Shown: in pieces, positions 23,601 through 35,600 of the stretch
Numbering within the stretch: position 1 is the stretch's first letter
Layout of the letters: each line of letters opens with the position of its first letter
NCBI GenBank assembly: GCA_004329165.1
Contig: CM014729.1
Span: 45,045,839-45,109,838 of the forward strand
Direction of reading: 5' to 3'
Length of the DNA: 64,000 nt
DNA from: Spatholobus suberectus
Lineage: Eukaryota > Streptophyta > Magnoliopsida > Fabales > Fabaceae
Notes under the pieces: generated by a model
The model's input: the letters and a program-made list of their open reading frames with translations, nothing else
Databases searched by the model: none
Told to the model about the DNA's origin: nothing
Made by a program: the position numbers and the translations under genes

Positions 23601-26600
23601 ACAATGTGGAGTAAGATAAGAAATATGAAGAAAAATAAGTCATAGATTAGTTGTCCCAAAGCCAAGGATCCAAATATCTTGAGGAACAGCATTAGAGACA
23701 TTGAAAGAACCCTTACCCTTCATGGTCAAGGAACATGTTATAGAAGGCTTACTGAGAGAATCTATAAGAGCCTATAGATGTTCTAGCTCTTCCTTATTGA
23801 GTGATGGCACTTCCTACTCAGACTGAGGGATCAGTGCTTTTTCATACACATTCTCTGGATCAGATGTTGTTTTTGTGTAGGGCTGTTGTGTCCTTCCATA
23901 CGCTCAAGCACTTATTCCCTTTCATGAAGTTTATAACAAGTATCCTTAGTATGGCTTGATTGTTTAATGTAAGTAAAATAATATCCTCAGTTAGACTTTG
24001 TGGAAGGCTTTCCAAAGGAATATAACCTTCTAGTGGAACCCTTTCTTGATGCCAAGGTTGATTCCTCACTGGAATTGCCTCCATCGAGCATGACTAATCT
24101 CTGAGTTTCTTCACCCCACAAGGTATAGAACACTTTTGATCGTGAAGGAAGTTTTTATTTGCCCAAAATTTGAACCCGCATAAGGTCATACTCAAAATTT
24201 AAGCCAAGCAGAAACTTAAAGATTCTCCCTTGCTTAATAAACTCGGCCAATGTAGCAGAGTCAAACTACATGTCATCTTTAAATTGTAATATTGTTCCAA
24301 CTCAATCCACAACCCATTCAATGTCCCATAGTAGTCTGTCACCGAGAAACTTCCTTGCTTAGTATTAAAGATCTTGCTTTCAATCATGGTGGGCAATAAT
24401 ATCCTTTTTCATAGAGTATGTCTGGGCAAGGTTCTCCCAAATTTCTTGGGTAGTGGAGAAGAACATACAATTTCGGCTAATTCTGGAGTCATGGAATGTG
24501 AGAGCCAGGTCATAATAAGAAAGTCTTCATTATGCTAAGCTTCAATCCTTGGGTTAGCTTTGGCTAGACCCTTCCCCTTAACATGGCCTAGCTTGTTCTG
24601 CCCTTTGAGAATGGCACGAACTAGCTTGACCCATTGAAGATAATTACAACCATCAAGTTGATACAAATCCAACAAGGTTAGGAGATCATTGGGACCCACT
24701 AATTGAAAGGAGGAATTCTTCTCTTCAACCATGACAAGAATGGGATAGTAGAGGCATTTTGTTAAAAGGAAAAACAATAGGGCTTAAAATAGTTGTTGGT
24801 AGGGGGTCGCACCTTTCTGTGGTGGTGTTGACGAGTAGGCATCGCTAGAGGGTGGCACGTGACTTACAAGCCATTAGGGACAGGGGTGGCGTGTGATGCA
24901 GCAAATACCTGCATTTCTTTAGGTATATGCTGACCTAGGGTTGACGCTCCTCCTGGTGTAGTCATTAGGCACAATAGGCGGTGCTAAGCTGTGGCATTGG
25001 AAGTAAAGCCCTTAAAATTGAGAGCTTTGATGCCAACTTAAAAAGAAAAGAGCTTAAAAAGGGAGGAACTGAATATATTTTTGTGTGTTTGCAATACAAG
25101 GTCCAATACCTTTTAATAGGCTACACTTGTTAAAGGAAATAGGGAAACTAAACATATTATGGGAAATAGGGAAAGTGGGAAAGGAAAAAATCTATCCTAA
25201 TAAATACATATATACTCTGAATATATAGAGAGATTTTATTCTATTTACAACATTTCTAAATCTCAAAAGTCCCCTTCCTCTCAACACTTTTCTTATTTAT
25301 AGGCAACATGCCTCTTTCTAATTATCTCAACCTTTAACAAACTAATTATTCCACTAGCTATGGGTTATCTAACAGAACTTTTCAAAAATATAGGTTTTCA
25401 TTGTATGTAAAGAATATCGGAGTATTTGTTTTGCCTAGCTAGAAGAATTGGCATGTCATGGAACTATATCCATATTTACTATAATATGCTTATTTGAGTT
25501 TATTTAATATGACCTCTTTGCAGGTTGAGCATGAGTTGTCAACAGAAAGTAGTGCTAGAGATAAACTAATCCAGGAAATGGAGTAAGTGTTTTTTTTTTC
25601 CTTCCACCTGAGTGCTGACATACACTTGAGAAAATCTTTGATAGATTCACATCAGTTGAACAATCTTATCAACACTCCTAATTTGTTATGATTGATGAGG
25701 TTTTACTGTCATATGTATTAGCAAGAGATTCCAATGCTTTTGATAATCTTAGCCTCAATTGTCTTTCAATTTCTTATATTTTTCCATATTCTATATTATA
25801 AAGTATATACTCTAGAAATTATGAATTTTTTAAATATCTTTAAGGAATATGCCTGTTCATGTTTTGATGGGATAAGCATCATGAAAGCTCTGTGTAATTG
25901 TTGAGATCATTATCAGATTACTTGCTTTAGAGGTCATCCTTTTAGTAGATAACTTATCATAAATTAACATATCACTTTTCTTTCTATTGTGTGGAAGGAT
26001 CAATCTGCTAGGAAATCGACATAGAGTGAGACGGTATGCCTCTGGGTTGAGGAAACTTATAAAAATTGGCCAAGGTAAAATGATACACATTGTTCAATCA
26101 ATAATATTCATTGGGGGACTTTTGATGTCTCAATATGCTTTGTAATTTGTAGACATATCATTGTACTATGTCATCATTATGTTATGGATTGGGTTACATA
26201 ATCTATTGCTTTTGTATTTTGGCAGTGTGATGGTGTGTATTTTGTTTCCTATTTTAAAAGATGAGATAGATTTATATTATTGATTTGCACCAAAAATGTG
26301 TGGGGAGGTAGTTGTGTGTGATTCTGAATTATCATTTGTATTTTTTCAAGGAATCTTATATTTGTTTCTAAATTATATGCTTGTTAGTGGGTTTGGTGAC
26401 CTTGTATTTGTCTCTATATACTAATTGACCTTACTCTTGCTCTTTCATTCTAAAGGCCCAGAGACACTCTTACGTCGATCATCAAAGTTTTTTGGTAGTT
26501 CAGATGGGTTTGAAGGGGACAATGGAGATGCATTTGAAGCACATCAATGGAAATGTGTCCGTACCATGTCTGGTACTTTTCTTCTGCCATACGCAATTTT

Positions 26601-29600
26601 GCAGCCAATGCAAACCAATGTTTGTTGCTTCAATGCCCGTTTCCTAATATTTATTAAACATAACAAATGGCCATTTGTACCAAGTCCTTGTAAAGGTTGT
26701 AATTGCTTTCTGATAGAAGAAGACACTCATTGCAGAGAAAAGAGAGCTAGAGAATTACAATTGGGGAGGATAAGAAATCCTTTAAAACAGAAAGACAAAA
26801 TATAAAATAAACCACAAAAATAATAATAAAGGAAACAAAAACTTAGCGTGTAGCAAGGCTTTTCAATCTCATTGTAAATCTGAGAGATAGCAACACCTTT
26901 GATGCAACCATGAGTAGAAAGCCATAGACAAATCACCTTTTAAGAATACTAGCGTCACTCTCCAACCACACATGTCGAAAGACAGCAAAATTTTCATAAC
27001 AACCAAACCTAAAATCTTAACCTTCTTATTTATAGCAAATCTTTATTTAGCTTCAAAAGTTACTTTAGAGTATAGGGATACACCTAGTTCTCTAATAATC
27101 CTAAAAAGGTGTTCCAAATCCAAAGTAAACTAGTCGCCTGATTGTGCATCAATAAGGCACCCATTGTATGAGCTAGGGTGCACTTAACATAGATAATAGG
27201 AAAAAGAGCAATATAAGGTCCACAAATCTTTAACAAATCATCTGAATTAGTTACATTAAGTACTTTTGCAAAATGTCATAATGATTGTTTTGTTATTAAT
27301 ATGCAACAAATATAGTTTTAATGATTTTGTATTACTAAAGTTTTTTACAGGCTAAAACCTTATGACTCTTTCATCAATTATTTGGATATTTTCACTAATC
27401 AGTTTATCTCAAAGTCTGTTAATTTTGAATTGCTTCTCAAATGGTGGTCTTTGCCTACATAGATATCAGGTGGTGAAGGTGTAACAGAAGGCTTAAGGTT
27501 GGAATTTTGAGTATTTGGTCCAAGTGAGCTAAACTTTGACCACATATTTTGTTAACATGGAAGCTTTGTTGGTGGATCTATTTATATGGGGATGTTTGGG
27601 TTTGGCTCTCATGTTTTGACTTGGTGGATTTTCTATTTCTTTCTTGGAAAGGTTTTGGGATGAAGAGTTAGTAGACTTTTATGTAGAGGTGCTATTTTGT
27701 AGCACTTTGGTATATTTTGATTGGGAAAAACTCTAGATTCATTTAAAAAAGGTATTTGTTATTAGTTTTTAGGGCAAGGTCCACTTGGTGTTATTCTTAT
27801 GATTTGTTTAGACAAATATAACTAAGCATATTTAGTGAGATTGGCGGACCTTGTCGTTGTAAGCTGAAACATAAAGGGTTCTTTGTTTTAATGATTTCTA
27901 TTCATTTTTGCTTATTTCCTCCTAGTGGATTGTCTATCCTCCATTTCATGTTTGCTTCTCTCTTAATAAATACTATTCTTTTCAATATATAGAAGTGAAG
28001 ACAACTTGAATAAAAGCTAGTTGAATTCTCTGAGAGTTTGCTAGAGTGTTTATTATATAAGTAAATGGGTTATGCATAATGATGATAAATAACATAAAAA
28101 GCTACCTAAAGCTAAGTCTTTTAATCATAGAGCTAGAATGTTTATACCTTTAACAAGAAGTTGGGGTAGGTATGTATTTACATTTTTTATTTCTTTTAAG
28201 ATTTATCAAATGATATCATTTTCTAGGTTTGCAACTTTTCAAAGAGGATGGTGTGGCAATTAAATCAGTGAAGAAAATTTAGGAGAATATTATCCTCAGC
28301 ATATGTATTCTATATATTATAAAAACATTCATTTATCTCAAAAAAAAAAAAAGTGAAAGAAACTTAGGAATGGAAGCACATTGTAAACTGTATTTGTTTC
28401 AATTGTTTGGGACAAGGCAACTTGAGTAGTGATCTACATTACTTTTTCCTTTATGCCTCATATGCTTTTTAGATTATTCAAGACAAGTAATGTGCTTCTG
28501 CTCATATGTTTTCTTCTTGTAGTTCTTGTTTTCATTAGTTATGATTGAAAAACTTATTATTGGATATATCCTCATCCTTCTAGATGCTTTTTGTTTGTGG
28601 TTTCAGGCATTAGAATCTTTGAGGACGTTTCCAATCACAAGGTATGTATGCACATAAGATTTTGGGACTCATGGGTGAATTAATTCTCACCATATATCTT
28701 GAAAACTAATTGGCACGTATGTTATTCTAACAGAAGTTATAGAAGTACAATACTTGGCTATATCACATAACAATTGAATGGGTGCTTACTTTTGTTGTCC
28801 TATTTTTTCTGTCTTTGAATCTACTTTGACATTCTTTTTATGCTTTGTAGAATGGTAAGGGTGTCCTCGTTAAGTCAGTTGGTGTTATTGATGCAACTGC
28901 AGATGCTGTTTTTGAAGTGTTTTTAAACATTGAACGACAAAAAAGATATGAGTAAGTTGCCTATAAAAAGTGCTTGAGAGTCTTGATAACATACTGGGGA
29001 ACTTACTCTTTCCTATAATTACTTTTTCAGGTGGGATATGTTGATGGGTGACTTGGAGTTGGTAGAGTCTTATGATGGACATTATGATGTTGTCTATGGA
29101 ACATACGATCCTAAGTATCTAACCCGGTAATCATTGGATGTTGACACTTTTAAAATTTTTAGGGATCATTTGTTGGACAAGATAAGATAGAATGTATAGG
29201 ATAAGTCGATAAGAAAGAAGGAAAAGAATATAAGCATAATAAGCTCTTCTCTTATCCAATTACTAATGCACACTAGATAACTTAGTAAATCGTAACATAA
29301 CAACAACAATATTGTTATCTCACCAAGTGAGGTTAGCTACGTGGATTACATAATGCCATTGGGCTTGATCAAAAATCAAATTCTCATAGATATTATTCAC
29401 CATGAGATCCCCATTAATAATTTTCTCTAATGTTCTTCTTGGCCTCTCTCTATCCCTTTTCGTAGGGCTAGAAACCATATGATTTACTCTCCTCACTAGT
29501 GCCTCTATGGCTTTCTTTGCAAATCTCCAAACCACCTTAACTGATTTTGTCATTTTTCTTTGATAGGTGTCATGCCAATGTCTCCAGTGTACAATTTGTT

Positions 29601-32600
29601 AGATGTAGCATATGCTTAAATTAGTTTTAGCACATGTATATGTCATTAGGATTTGATTAACATTTATTATATAATATTATTATACCTTGCTCATGTAAAT
29701 ATAAATATAACAATGTGGGGTCTATATTAAACACAATTACCAAACTTAATATGGTTTTTGTAGAATGTCAAGATTTTTGGGATCTTCGAAATTGCATTGC
29801 AACCGCAATTATAGTCACATCAACTGCATTTGTCCCCAATTTCCTACAATATTAAGATATCATGAAATTGCAACTGGGACTATGATTGCAATTTAAAACC
29901 TTTGGTGTGGCCCTAACCATTTGAGACAAAACCTGCTGATGAAACCCCAACTATTGAAACTGTAGTTGTCACTGCCACCTAGGCCACTGCCACATATGCC
30001 TGCACACACATCATCCCTCTCGGTGCATCCTTTTCACATCATTGCTAGTTGTCGCTTCCCGACTCATGAGCACTTTTCCAATGACACCCATTCATTAGCA
30101 CCTTTTTCTATGACTTCCTTACCCTTCAGCAACGATAACCATAGTGCCCTTAACCTCAAAATGACATGGCATCTACTACTAGGTTCGATTCAACCACTGA
30201 GGTTATTAGTTTCACTTCCTTTACCCCAATTGCCTATATTGCTCACATAGGTAATCCTATAGCTTTTGTGTCTCAGTTGTCCCCTTTAGGGCCATGTCCA
30301 TGGATTATGGATTTCGATGTATTAGATTAGATGTCTGGTAACAAATCTTTTTTCTCCCATTTATCTTATATAGACAATTGACCTTCTATAACTCTTGTTG
30401 ATGTTTCCCAAATTAAAGTTGAGGGTCTTGATCACAACAATCTACTTCCCACACTTTCCTCTAACTATTTTTTTTATTTATTTGTTTGCTTGTTCAATCT
30501 CATTTCTATCAGTGAACTCACTCGTACCTTTTCCTTATTTCGTCATATTGACTCATAATTATGTTTTGATTCAAGATTGACACACTAGATTGATGATTAG
30601 AGTAGGTTGTGAGTCTCGAAGATTGTATCACCTCTCCTCAGCTATTGTTTGTCTAGGTCATTTGAGTCTTTAAAGATTACATCTTTTGGTTCTTAGTCTA
30701 AACTTGTCATTATATAAGTGTGAGTTGTGTTATATCACTGCATATCATTTAGAGATTACGTCTATTGGTTCCTTGGGATTATATCACCTTTCCTTACCTA
30801 ATATTTGCCTTATTTTCGAGTCACCACATGTCATTGACCAACATCTAGGTCATCTGAGTCTTCAAAGACTATCTTTTGTTTCTTGGTGTATAAATATCTT
30901 CACATTAGTGTGAGTTGTGTTAGTTGGGGAAACATATTTGAAGTACATTTCCAAACAAAGTCAATAAAAGAGTTGTATCTTCTTTTGCTTTAATTTATTT
31001 CAATATCAAGTTTGAGTCGTGTTACTTCTACTTAAGGTTACTAGTATTTTGTCATATTTATTGATGATTACTCTTGTTGCACTTGATTATTGCTTCTTAA
31101 AAATATATTTAAACTTTTGTTTCTCAAAGCTTTTACTTAGAAATTTGCACTTAGTTTGGTATATCAGTTGTGGCAATGCTGACAAATACATGTCTTCTCT
31201 GTTTTAGGCTTTCTTGAGCTCACATAGGAATTATTCATCAACCTTCTTATCTACACACACTATAACAAAATGGTGTTGTTAAGTGAAAAAAATGGCAATT
31301 TAGTTGAAACAACTTGGACCTTGCTCCTTTACTATCATGCTCCACTCTATTTTTGGACGATGCTATCATTACTACTTGTTATTTGGTCAACTGCATGTTG
31401 TCTACTATGGTGAACAACCAAGTCACTCCCTTTTTGATAATCTAGAAGAGACAGTTGTACTTTCTGCCACTCTGAGACTTTGATTGCACATGTGTTGTTC
31501 ATGATCTTTAGCAAAGACAATTTAGCTACCAAATCTCTCAAGTGCCTACTTCTTGGCTATTCTTGATTTGATCAAGGCCATCAGTGTTATCGTCTTGATC
31601 TAAAGAACTATTTTGTCTTAGTTGATGTCACTTTCTTTGAAATTCACCCTCTTTTACTTCCATTAATTCTCTTCTTGACTCTTCCTTTCAATAGACATCT
31701 TTGTCACCATCATTACTTCTACAAGTGTCTATATGTTCCTCCATTGCTCACTTATCAATATAGACCTCATCCGTAACTTTTCATATTCACTTATAATCCC
31801 TTTAACTCATTGACTGTTACATCTACCTCTTCAGACTCGCTTCTTGACTTAGAACTTCCCATTTCCTTACATAAAGGTATCAGATCCTCTCCTAACCCTA
31901 ATTCCATCTATGCTTGCATTTTTTCATTTAATTGATTATCTCCTACATGTTTTGCCTTTTTCTTTCCTCTTTAGATTCAGGATCTATTCCTAAGACTATA
32001 GGTGAAGCTTTCTCTTATCAAGGATAGCACCAGACTATGATTGATGAGATTGCTACCATACACTTTAATGGCACTTGGGATCTTGTTCCTTTTCATCCAA
32101 CCAAGACCACATTTGGTTGTGAATGGGTTTATACTGTCAAGATTAGACCTAATGGCAATATAGATTGATTGAAGGCTCTTCTTATGACTAAAGGCTACAC
32201 TCATATTTTTTGGCCTAGATTATGGAGACACATTTTCTCGTAGTGCCAAAGTCACATTCGTCTAACTCTTCCTTGCCCTTATTGCTATCCACCAGTGGCC
32301 TCTTCACCAATTAGGCATTGAGAATGCCTTTTTACATGGTGAGTTGTAAGAAGAAGTCTAGATAGATCAACCTCTTGGATCCATTTCCAAAGACACTCCT
32401 AATTCTATATGTTACCTTTGATGTTCCATTTATGGCTTAAAGCAATCCCTTTGAGCTTGGATCAACTGATTCAATTCAGCCTTGTATAACAATACTAGTT
32501 GTGAAGTTGATCAATCTTTATTCTTTCTCCATTCATCTCCTACCACTTGTATTTATTTTGTGCTTACGTTGATGATAATGTCATCATTGGAAATGACCAT

Positions 32601-35600
32601 GTTGGTATTCTCTATCTCAAATAGCATTTGACCTATCATTATTCGACATTGAAGTTGCCCAATTTACTTTTAGCATTATCCTTAGTCAACACAAATATGC
32701 TTTGAACATTCCTCAGGAAACATGCATGATTGATTGCAAACCTTGTGATACTCCTATAATTATTGGTCAAGGGGCGCCTACAGCTCTTGGGTTAGAGGGC
32801 TGCATTGAAAGACCCGAGAAAATACTAGTGCTTCATAGGAAAACTTCACCAACTTACAATAACTAGACTTAATTGGGCATGATCTCCATCTAATAGAAGA
32901 TCCACATTAGGTTTGTGTGTTATTTTTAGGGGAAATTTAACATCATGAAGAAGCAAAACATAGTTGTCAAATTTTGTTCAGAGGCTAAATATTGTGCTAT
33001 GGCAGCCATAACATATGGACTAATGTAGCCTTGATAATTACATTAACAATTAAAGTTACGAGATGAAGTTTATTTGGGATAACAAGGACGCTCTCCATAT
33101 TGCTTCTAATCCAGTCTTAAAAGAACCGAGCACATAAAGATCAATTGCTTCTTCATTCGAGAGAATGTCCTTGTAGGTGAAATTACAATTGACTTCATCA
33201 GTTCCAATGATCAGCTTGCTAACATGTTCACCAAATTCCTCAAAGGGTCCTAGGTTGAATATATTTGTAACAAGCTTGGTGCATATCATTTGTATGCTCC
33301 AACTTAAGGGGGAGTGTTAGATGTAGCAAATTTAACACATATAGCATATGCTTAAATTAGTTTCAGCACATGTACATATCATTAGGATTTGATTAACATT
33401 TATTATGTAATATTATTGTACCTCACTCATATAAATATAAATACAATAGTATGTGGTCTTCATTAGACACAATTACCAAACCTAATACAATCATTTCATA
33501 TCTTGTCCTTTCTTGTGTGGTCACATATCCATCTTAACATTCTCATTTCTGTTATTCCCACTTTTTTTTATGTTGTTCCTTTAAAGCTTGCACTCACTAC
33601 TATAGTATAGCTAGTCATATGACCATACAAAAAAACTTATCTTTGACCTTGGTAGGTAATTTATGGTTATAAATAATCCCTAATGCCTTTCTTCGTTTTA
33701 CCTACACTACTTATATCCTACATGTGACATCTTCATTAATTTTTCCATCATTTTGTAATATTGATTCCAAATACTTAGACTTAGAAATAGGTGGTATGAC
33801 ATCTCCAATTTTTACCTCTAAATCATTTTCCTATTGTAATGCATATAATTTGTCTTGCTCTTACTCAAGGGGAAACATTTTGATTCCAAAGCTCAAGTTT
33901 AGAGTTAACTACATGCCTTGATTTTTCAATCAAAACTATATCATGCGCCAAAAAAAAAACATGTATGTAGGGATAATCTTCTTTATGTCCTTGGTAAGCA
34001 CATCCAAGACTATATTAAACAACTAAGGACTTAAAGATAAGCCTTGATGTAAACCTATCCTTATAGAAAAGTCCATAATTTCGCCTCTAGAAATTCTCAC
34101 ACTAATAATTACCACATCATATATGTCTTGTAGATCCTTGGTATAAGCCACACGAACACCTTTCTTTTTCGAAGCCTTCTATAACATTTCTCTTGACATT
34201 GGATTGTGTACTTTTTCCAAGTCAATAAAAACCATATGTGAGTCTCATTCTTTGATCCGGTATCTTTCCATCAATTGCCATAAAACATAAATAACTTCTA
34301 TTGTAGATATTCTAAGTATAAATCTAAATTATTTCTTTGCAATCCTAGTTTGTTCTCTTAATCTATTCTCAATCACCTTTTCCCATAATTTTATAGTTTG
34401 ACTCGTTAGTTTCTCCTTTTGTAGTTTACACAGTTTTTAATACCTTAGTTGTTCTTATAGTTATATAGGAACCAAAGTATTCCTCCACTCAATTGACATT
34501 TTCTTAGATATTAAAATCTTATTAAATGGCTTAGCCAAATAATATCCTATTGTCCTACACATTTCCAAATTTCAGTAGGAATATCATCAAGGCCAACAAC
34601 TTTATCATTATCCATCCTCTTAAGAGCTTTTTTTACCTCTTTAACTTGAATTCTATTAGTAAGACAAATTATGTTCGTCCTCTTGAATTTCTGATTCTTC
34701 CATATAACACGTTGATCCTTGCTCATCATTAAAAAAGTTATAAAAATAGTTCTTCCATCTTTCTTTGATATCTTGATCTATAATTCTTAAAAAAATTGAG
34801 CTTAAGGCCTAACTCAATCTCATAAAACTGGCTTATAAGGTGAAGATTATCAATCCTTATAAGAACTACATTGGTCATATCTCTAGTCGATATAGGATCT
34901 TAACAATAATTAAAACTTTTCTTTCTTCATCCTTAATTAATCTTTCTTGGTCCAAATCTCTTGATTTGGTTTCCCTATTTTTTGACAAGATTATATATCT
35001 TTTGTTCTCTATTCTTTGTCTCAAAGATCTTGGTAAATTCTAAAAAGTTTTGGATCATGCCTCACTCATAGCTTTCCTTGTCTTATAGCAAATAGTAACA
35101 TAAAATGTGTACAAATAACAAAATACCTAAATGAAAGGTAGCTGGGGCAGCTATATATAGTGGTGATAATGGTGGCAACAATACAAGCAGTAGAAATAGG
35201 GAAAGTAGTTGGATAGCGTGGGGGGTGAGGTTGAAAAGGGAAAAATATTTGTATATCCTACCCCACCTCTTCCTAACCTAATTTCCCCATAATATAAGGT
35301 TGGATAAGTTAACATGATAAGCTTATCATATCAAATTCACTCACCAAACAATGGATTAAAGTAGGATGGGATAGCTTATCCAATCCTATCTTCCTATCTT
35401 AACCACCAAACAACCCCTATAAATTATTGCAACTAGATTGCTACAATAGTATTCAAAATTCTAAATTTTTTATGTATTCTTTTTAAAATAATTCAAGAAT
35501 TTATAGGGGTTGTTTGGTGGTTAAGATAGGAAGAATTTCTCAATTTTGTATGTGGATTGTTATAATTGATAAAGATTTGCATGCTCTGTGAACTTGACTG

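Larger units (their letters stand above)
29597..33487 (+). mobile_element. Ty1/copia retrotransposon C inside the LINE
   Basis: The LTRs 29597-29751 and 33315-33487 both begin TGTTAGATGTAGC and end in CAAAC(T/C)TAATA. The candidate target duplication is CAATT (29592-29596) and CAATC (33488-33492). The order on the plus strand is protease remnant near 30290, GAG-pre-integrase, integrase, RT and RNase H, followed by a purine tract (AAGGGGGAG) before the 3' LTR. It totals 3,891 bp, short for copia, because gag is mostly missing. Frames are riddled with stops. It has the same orientation as the host gene. Confidence 0.85.
29301..35089 (-). mobile_element. 5'-truncated LINE carrying copia C
   Basis: The minus-strand 3' end (plus 29320-29553) shows ALVRRVNHMVSSPTKRDR and GRPRRTLEK-like words from the LINE C terminus, ending in a GTT-rich tail. 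The RT start lies at 34547-34729 (VKKALKRMDNDKVVGLDDIP) with FIDLEKVHN near 34220. The direct repeats AAATCGTAACATAA (29287-29300) and AAATAGTAACATAA (35090-35103) look like a 14-bp target duplication with one mismatch. Without copia C the LINE is about 1.9 kb, so its 5' part (endonuclease, ORF1) is missing. Confidence 0.8.
29161..35414. mobile_element. TIR element (MITE-like) split by a LINE
   Basis: The left end AGGGATCATTTGTTGGACAA at 29161 is matched by the right end, which on the other strand reads AGGGGTTGTTTGGTGGTTAA. Both are followed by GATAAGATAG-type sequence and ATAGGAT...GGATAAG. Without the LINE insertion the element would be about 450 bp. No clear target duplication was found. 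Similar GATA-rich wording occurs in the element at 15351. Confidence 0.5.

Noticed and set aside
26425..26805. Plus-strand frame of 126 codons suggesting a separate gene
   Set aside because: Its first half is EDR2-like exon 7; the remainder reads through the intron beyond a good GT donor at 26573.
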